Both the position numbers and the translations under genes were made by a program. Shown here one piece after another: positions 58,301 through 63,827 of a DNA stretch of 63,827 bases. The first letter of the stretch is position 1. Every line of letters begins with the position of its first letter. The notes beneath the pieces were generated by a model. It was not told the origin of the DNA, did not search any database, and saw only the letters and a program-made list of their open reading frames with translations. Source of the DNA: Glaciozyma antarctica PI12 (Eukaryota; Basidiomycota; Microbotryomycetes; Kriegeriales; Camptobasidiaceae); assembly GCA_002917775.1 (NCBI GenBank), contig KZ627151.1, positions 187,541 to 251,367 of the forward strand, in the 5' to 3' direction.

Positions 58301-58755
58301 GGCGGATGAGGGCGGAGAGGGCGGAGAGGACGGCGGTGGAGAGCTGCGAGTTGTTGCTCTGTGGAGGTTCCTCGTCAGCTGGACTCCGACCTCCGCATGA
58401 GACAAAGAGCGCACCTTGTGGGCAGTGTCCCAGGCGCTGAAGACGCCATCCACGGTCGGATACTTGGCGAGGTAATCGAGGAGAGGATCTGCGACAGCTC
58501 GAGGAGCAGCTTTGCCGACGAGTGCTAGTCCTCGCTTCTCCACCTGGAGGAGACCTGCACACTCTTGTCAGCTACTGTGTACACTCTTAGCTTCCTATGG
58601 AGTCACATACCTGCGGTGAGGACGAGCGTCTCGCGGCTTGCGAGTGCCTGGACGATGGATTCAGGCGAGTCGAAGGGCGCGAGAACAGGGAGCTTCAGCG
58701 CTGCTGCTGAGCGGATTGGGAGAGGCGCGACCTCGCGGTCTTCTTGGGGTGCCAT
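52321..58755 (-). CDS. URB1: URB1/NPA1-like nucleolar pre-60S ribosome biogenesis protein
   Basis: Large alpha-helical protein for early 60S assembly in the nucleolus. The ATG at 58755-58753 starts MAPQEDREVAPLPIRSAAAL. The N-terminal part corresponds to the Npa1 domain (GLLQVEKRGLALVGKAAPRA). The C-terminal part shows the family's best signature: MGTPESVLYPAFSRFLLQRP, VLDQRDVPMFYLLFYSTS, RWLLKFLAEGLVRTQ and DWKIYRRRQTYELLASLL. I estimate about 1,780 residues in about 20 exons; yeast Urb1 has 1,764. At 56276-56292 the segment between TAPIKTVT and ADFSPLLVTVLAG is damaged: a TAG occurs in each of the two frames and the frames differ by one base. Confidence 0.82.
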
Positions 58756-58983
58756 CCTAGACGTGCTGGAGCTGTCGGCGGGGGCGTGTCGAAGCTGCGT
58801 CGGACTTCAGCGTAAAAAAAGGTGGCAGCGCGGTAAAGTCGGCGCTTTCGTTTCGGCGCTCCTCCCGACTTCCCCTCGACGATGCTCGAGAGACGGGGAG
58901 CGCGAGACGAGTGTGTGAACGCGCTTGAACGAGCTCGCAAATAACCACTTGAAAAGATACGTCGCAGGAATCCACCTTGCAGT

Positions 58984-61760
58984 TCACCCACCCCCCGCCT
59001 CCCTCCTCTTCCTCTCCCTCTCCAACTTCCTCTCCACGATCCCCACATACCCCTTCATCCCCTTCTCCAGCTCCTTGACCTTCCCCGACCCAACCCTGTA
59101 CGTCTTCCCTCTCCTACTCTCCTCCTCTTGCTCCTCGCTGCTGCTCTCGTCCGACTCGCCTTCCTCCGCCACAGCGCGCGGAGATTGGCCTTCGATGATA
59201 ACGCGGCTGAACCACCGGTCGTGAGTGATGACGATGACGCCACCGGTATAAGATCTGAGAGCTTTCGCAAGGGCTTGGATCGTAGGAGCGTCGACGTGGG
59301 TGGTCAGCTCGTCGAGGAGCCTGCGAACGGGTCAGCGAGATTGCGAGCGGAGAAGTACGGGACGTACAGTAGTGACGGTGGTCGAAAGACGATTAATGCG
59401 AATGTCAATCGAACCTGCGACGGAGTCAGCTCCCGAGGTGGGTGAGAAGCGCGGCGAACGCACCTTTTGCCCTCCACTAAGCTGCGACAACGGCGTATCA
59501 CTCGCCACCTTCCCTTGCAGCCCGAACGACCCCAAACACCCCCTCGCCTCCTGCTCTACCACCGTCTCCCCCTTCTCCTCGAAATGGTTCAGGAAGTACG
59601 AGAGTGCCGTCGGTGGAGCTCGCGAGGCGGGGACAGGTGAACTGGGGGCGACGGTGAGTTCCTCGACAGAGTGCTGAGAGAAGTAGCCGATGCTGAGGAG
59701 GGGGTGTCGAGTAATCTTGCCCTTTGTAGGAGCTAGAGTACCGAGAATGAGCTTGGCCAGCGTCGATTTACCTTGACCATTCTGCGCGAACCGTCCGGCG
59801 TCAGGGAACAAGTCACCGAGTGCGATGGAGAAAGACTTACCGCACCGACGAATGCACACCGACCGCCCTGCTCGACCGTGAACGCCACCTCCTCCAAGAG
59901 GGGCTCCTTCGCCTTGGGGAACTTGAACGATACGTTGTCGAAATGAATCAAGTCGCCCAGCGTTCGCAGTTTCGGCGGGTCGGCAATCTTGATCTTAACC
60001 GCTGCTTCAGCGCCCTCGATCGCCACGTCCGCACGGTTGGTGAGATGGTAGCCGGCCATGTCGCGGTTGAGCTTGAAGCGAGTGCCTTTGGCGGAGGTCT
60101 CGGCTCCCCAGCGTTCGTCGAGCCTGTGGCGAAGGGTTAGCGAAGGCGAGGAGGGCGACGGGGTGCGGAACGCACTTTTTTTGTCGACTCTTGACCATTC
60201 GTTGCCTGGGAAACAAGTCAGCGGAGGCAGGAAGGGAGTCAAGCAGAAAGCGCACCGGTTCTCGTCTCCCGTCTTCTTCGCACTCGCGATCCCCTGCTGA
60301 ATCGACTTTTCGATCTGCGCGCCACCAATCAGCCCCAACCTTCCCAGCACAAGAAGACGACTCACATGCTCCTTCTTTTTATCCAAAGCTTCCCTCGCCC
60401 CAACAGCTCTCCGTCGCTCCTTGCGCTCATGCACCTCGAACGCACTCGGCGTCCCCTCGAAATACCGCAAGGTCTTGTTGCGCAAGACGATAGTCTCTTC
60501 GACGACGTTGTCGAGGAAGTCGATATCGTGGGAGATGAGGACGAGGGAGAGGGGAAGTGAGGTGAGGTAGCTCTCGAGCCAAATCGTCGCTTCGAGGTCC
60601 TGCCGATTCGTCGTTAGCCGCTGCAACAAGGTCGGCGTAGTAAGGACGTACGAGGAAGTTGTTGGGCTCGTCGAGGAGGAGTAGGTCGGAGCGAACGAGG
60701 AGAGAGGTAGCGAGGGAGCATCGGGAGCGCCACCCACCGGAGAGAGAAGTGTACGGGCTGTCCATCATCGCTTGAGAAAAGCCGAGGCCGGAGAGAATGA
60801 CAGCGGCGCGGGCGTCGGTGGTGGAGGTTTCAAGCTGCGATTCGAAATATTAGCTGAGAAGGAGAACGGAAGGAGGAGCTTCGTACGAGATCGAGCGTGA
60901 CTTGAACGTCTTGATGCATCTCTAGAGCTTCGGCGACGATGGAGGCATCTGGATCGGTGGCGCCAACCTGTGCGAGTCTAAAAAGACTGTCAACTGCGAC
61001 AAAGCCAAAGATAAGAACTGTACGCACGCTTCTTCAGCCTCTACGACCCTCTCCTCCGCCTTGATCTCCTCCAACCTCGCCTCCTTCCCTCGCGTCCCTG
61101 ACCTCCTGCTCGCAATCTTCCGCGCCTCCTGCAGCTCCTGAGCCCGTTTGTCCAGCCGCAGTCCCAGCACAATCCGCTGCGTCTCAACCAGCGAGGTGGA
61201 TTCAATCGCCTTCGTAAGAACTGCTCACTCGTCAGCTCCCGAAACCCCTGCGAGACCCTCGTACGCACCCTCGAGCTCCTCTACCGCCGCCAGACGCTCC
61301 TTGTCCCCCCGTACCACATGCTCCAGCACGCTCAGCGGCTTCCCACCCGCCTTGACGTCCTCCGCCGCACGAGTGCTGTCCTCGACTTGCGAGAGCAGCA
61401 AGATCCGTATCGAAGGTCCCAATCCCGGAATGAGCTTGTCTGCAATCGCAGTGAGCAGCGTCGACTTTCCCGTCCCGTTCCTGCCGCCCTGAGGCATCAG
61501 TCGCGCGTCTCCCAGCTCCGAGCAAGGACGCACCTTCCGACGAAGCCGTACTTGACGCCCTCCTTGAGCCGCAGGTGGCTGGACGAGATGAGCTCCCGCT
61601 CGCCAATAGAGATGCTCACGCCTTTGAGGTCGATCTCGAGGGAGGTGTCGAGGGTTTCTGCATGAAAGCGGGATTGTTGGGAAGTAGCTACGATGAGCGG
61701 GGTCGAGCTGGCGCTGCTGGACGCTTTTGCGGGCTTGGCAGCTGAGGATCTGGGGGCCAT
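58984..61760 (-). CDS. ABCF-type ATPase with two nucleotide-binding domains
   Basis: A soluble ABC protein without membrane segments, of the class that acts on ribosomes (GCN20, ARB1, New1). The ATG at 61760-61758 gives [17 protein letters not shown]1: [35 protein letters not shown] and VLISHD. A charged linker follows ([17 protein letters not shown]). NBD2: [39 protein letters not shown] and IVITHDRWF. An acidic-basic tail ([20 protein letters not shown]) ends the protein, about 720 residues in about 12 exons. The canonical DEPTNHLD is altered in both halves ([16 protein letters not shown]), placing it outside the common ABCF groups. A ribosomal role is inferred from family only. Confidence 0.85.
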
Positions 61761-61981
61761 GAGTCCTGGTAGCGGCGGCTCTGAGCGGAGAGCTGAGCGT
61801 CGCGTGCGAGAAAGGAGGACGACGCATGTATGCATGAGTGCTGAACGCCTCAGCCCGAAGACTCGTCCTCTTCAACTTGCACGCGCTCAACGGTGCAACG
61901 CTCACGACCACAAGGTGAGTCTATACCCAGGCGAACGCGCTGTGACCCTGGAGCTGACAGAGACGCGCTCCTGCAAACGCG
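61761..61981. promoter_or_regulatory. Divergent promoter
   Basis: 221 nt between the ABCF gene (-) and the F-box/LRR-like gene (+). No TATA-like or other element is recognised. Confidence 0.35.
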
Positions 61982-63144
61982 ATGGATTCCCTTCCTCCTG
62001 AGATCAAACGCCAGATCGTAGGCTCCCTCGCAGCTGTCACCCGGCAGGAGGGAGGTCTGGAGTTCTACTCAGCCTTCAGAGCTCTCTCCCTCGTCAACCA
62101 CGAGTTCGCCAGCCTTGCAGAGCCCTTCCTCTGGGCGGTACGCACCTTTCCTTCCAAGTCGAGCAACGCCCGCTCACCCAGCTCCACAGTCTCTTGCATT
62201 TGGATCAGACTCACGTGGGCGACTTCTACGCTATTTCCACCATCATCCCGCGCCACGCGGAACACATCGTCTCTCTCAACCTCAACACCTCCCGCCCCGC
62301 CGTCCGCAAGTCGCGCCAGGCTCTCCTCGCCCCCGTCCTCCCTTCCCTTATCGCCCTCCGTTACATCGAGTTCCAAACTGGCGAAGCTACCGTCGTCTCA
62401 TCCTTCTTGGCCGCACTCCGATTCTGCCCCCTCATCTCCCTCACCCTATCCAGTCGCGTCCCCCTCGACCCCATCCCTCTCGCCAACTTCCTCTCCTCCT
62501 TCCTCTCCCTCTCCAACCTCTCCCTCAGCAAGGTCTCCCACGACCCCTCCGGCACTCTCCTCTCGACTCTTCGTATCCTCCCCCTCATGTCCCTCTCTCT
62601 CCACCGCGTCCTCGCCCTCGACAACAGCTGGATCTCCGCCCCCTGGCCCACTCCTCTCCTTCACCTCGTGTTAAACCAATGCGACTGGTGCCTATTCCCC
62701 ACCAACTACGCCTTTGCCGCCCTCTTCGCCTCCTCCCTCGCCGTCTTCTCTTTCGTCGACATTTGGAACCGTGAGGTCCCGCCCGGCCTCCCCCGCGTGC
62801 CCTTCCCACACCTTTCTTTCCTCCAAGCCACTACGCCCATCGGAACGCCCTTCATTTCCCTCTTTGCCGATTCGCCCATCGAGAGGCTGGAATTGACGAC
62901 GTACGCGGGGTACGAGTACGATTGGGAGAATGTTGACGAGGCCGTCAGGGCGTGGAAGGGGCTGAAGATGCTGAGGATGGCGGTGGGGAAGAATTCGGGG
63001 GGCGAGGAGGAGATCGTGACTGGGATTTGGACGGGGTGTGTGGACAGAGGGGTCGATATGGCGGTGAACACGCACAATACGCCGTGCGTGTTTAGTGAGT
63101 CTGCCGCCGAGGACGAAGAAAGCGAGGAGGACGAGGAGGAATAA
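61982..63144 (+). CDS. F-box/LRR-like protein
   Basis: Two exons joined across a 42-nt intron (62139-62180; GTACGC donor, CAG acceptor) give about 373 residues. The N-terminus MDSLPPEIKRQIVGSLAAV and ALSLVNHEFASLAEPFLWA have the shape of a basidiomycete F-box: L-P-x-E-I, S-L-V-N, then PFLW. Leucine-rich repeats follow (HIVSLNLNTSRP, LRYIEFQTGEA, LISLTLSSRVPL, LSNLSLSKVSHD, LMSLSLHRVLAL), and an acidic tail (SESAAEDEESEEDEEE) ends the protein. Probably a substrate receptor of an SCF-type ubiquitin ligase; the target is unknown. Confidence 0.75.
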
Positions 63145-63827
63145 GGAGTGCATGTCTGGCGAGGAGGGATAGCCTTGCTGGTGGATTGTGACGTGGGTAT
63201 ACATGGTACTTGTGCAACTGCTTCAGCGACGTCGTGTGCGAGCCGAAGCCTTCAAGGCGTGAATAGTCCAACTGCTCAACGTTGTTAAGACACGACTGCC
63301 TGGAACTTGAGCGAGGATGCAGGTGTAAAGCGCGCGTTGCGCGTCGAGAGTTGGAGAGCGAGAGCGAGCAAGTGACGGACGGCAAGGCTGATTGGCCCTT
63401 GTCCAGGGGGTCAAATTCTTTCTATTGCATACCTTTACCTTTCTTCGTGAGTGATAACCACACCGGAGGCGGCGGTGGCGGATCTGGAGCAGAGCGACGG
63501 TGCCGCCAGTTCGCTCTCGACCTGCTTCTCGCCGTATCTCTCCCGGGAGGCCACCGTATCAACCTCGCGCGACGGCTACGTCAAAAGAACGAGTACACTT
63601 TTGCTTGCCGAGCGCAGAGAAGCGCCTGAGAGTGATGCAAAGGGCGAGATCCAAAAATCTGTACGGCGAAACTGCACTGGTTCTGAGGTCGCCCAGGAAA
63701 CACTTTTTGCTCCGGCGTACCAATGTTCTTTGAAATGAGCTAGGATTCTAGCCGTACAGTTCTATGAAGTGCTTGAGTGAGTTGTAGAAATCTGAGCGCT
63801 GGGCGAGTCGANNGNCTTCGCGAAACC
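63145..63827. other. Scaffold end, no gene recognised
   Basis: No conserved coding sequence, RNA gene or repeat is seen in the last 680 nt. Ambiguous bases at about 63812-63815 indicate low-quality sequence at the edge. I see no telomere-like repeat. Confidence 0.4.

Noticed and set aside
1-63827. tRNA genes, rRNA, CRISPR arrays, transposons or retroelements
   Set aside because: I looked for tRNA B-box-like GGTTCGA contexts, regular spacer repeats, transposase, integrase and reverse-transcriptase motifs and terminal repeats; nothing convincing was seen. A covariance-model or repeat-library search would be decisive.
63780-63827. Telomere at the scaffold end
   Set aside because: No tandem short repeat; the ambiguous bases indicate a draft edge instead.

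Overview
The window looks like nuclear DNA of a basidiomycete yeast, most likely Pucciniomycotina / Microbotryomycetes (Rhodotorula-Sporobolomyces type). It is GC-rich (about 60% by eye). Almost every gene carries many short introns of about 45-60 nt with GT(G/A)(C/A)G(T) donors, a GCTGAC/GCTAAC-like branch site and a CAG acceptor, and genes are packed on both strands. The genus is an inference. Ambiguous bases at both ends and a 695-nt run of N suggest this is a complete draft scaffold.

Layout. 1-717: 3' part of a leucine-rich gene cut by the scaffold edge. 1063-13495: DNA polymerase epsilon catalytic subunit (POL2, +) and DNA2 nuclease-helicase (-), tail to tail. 13736-14956: unrecognised Ser/Pro-rich protein. 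15370-16667: inverted second copy of the first gene running into the gap. 16717-17770: F-box-like protein. 18301-23191: UBA2 (SUMO E1) and ULA1/NAE1 (NEDD8 E1) head to head, followed by an inverted fragment of UBA2. 24358-26710: secreted protein built from seven Cys-rich modules, one per exon. 27529-29623: VHS-GAT (GGA-like) adaptor. 29724-37561: SDR-like membrane protein, NmrA-like reductase, old yellow enzyme, a damaged polysaccharide-deacetylase/allantoinase-like gene, and a two-RRM SR-type protein. 37930-52296: amidase, DHA2-type MFS exporter, NCS1 nucleobase/allantoin-type permease, two unrecognised acidic proteins, a Zn2Cys6 regulator and a butanediol-dehydrogenase-like enzyme. 52321-63144: URB1/NPA1, a two-cassette ABCF ATPase and an F-box/LRR-like protein.

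How the genes relate. POL2 and DNA2 both serve DNA replication. UBA2 and ULA1 are halves of two different ubiquitin-like E1 enzymes behind one intergenic region. The deacetylase-like gene, amidase, NCS1 permease and Zn2Cys6 regulator could form a loose nitrogen or nucleobase scavenging neighbourhood; this is inferred from gene content and GATA-type sites only.

The most striking signals are the exon-per-module Cys-rich secreted gene and a recurring pattern of small lesions in conserved, mostly essential genes: a TAG in POL2 at a conserved Trp, single-base frame changes in UBA2, ULA1, URB1 and the SR gene, a GT-to-TT donor in the permease, and loss of the active-site core in the deacetylase-like gene. 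Several of these genes should be lethal if lost, so consensus errors are the first explanation. A decaying haplotype in a hybrid or diploid is the more interesting alternative.
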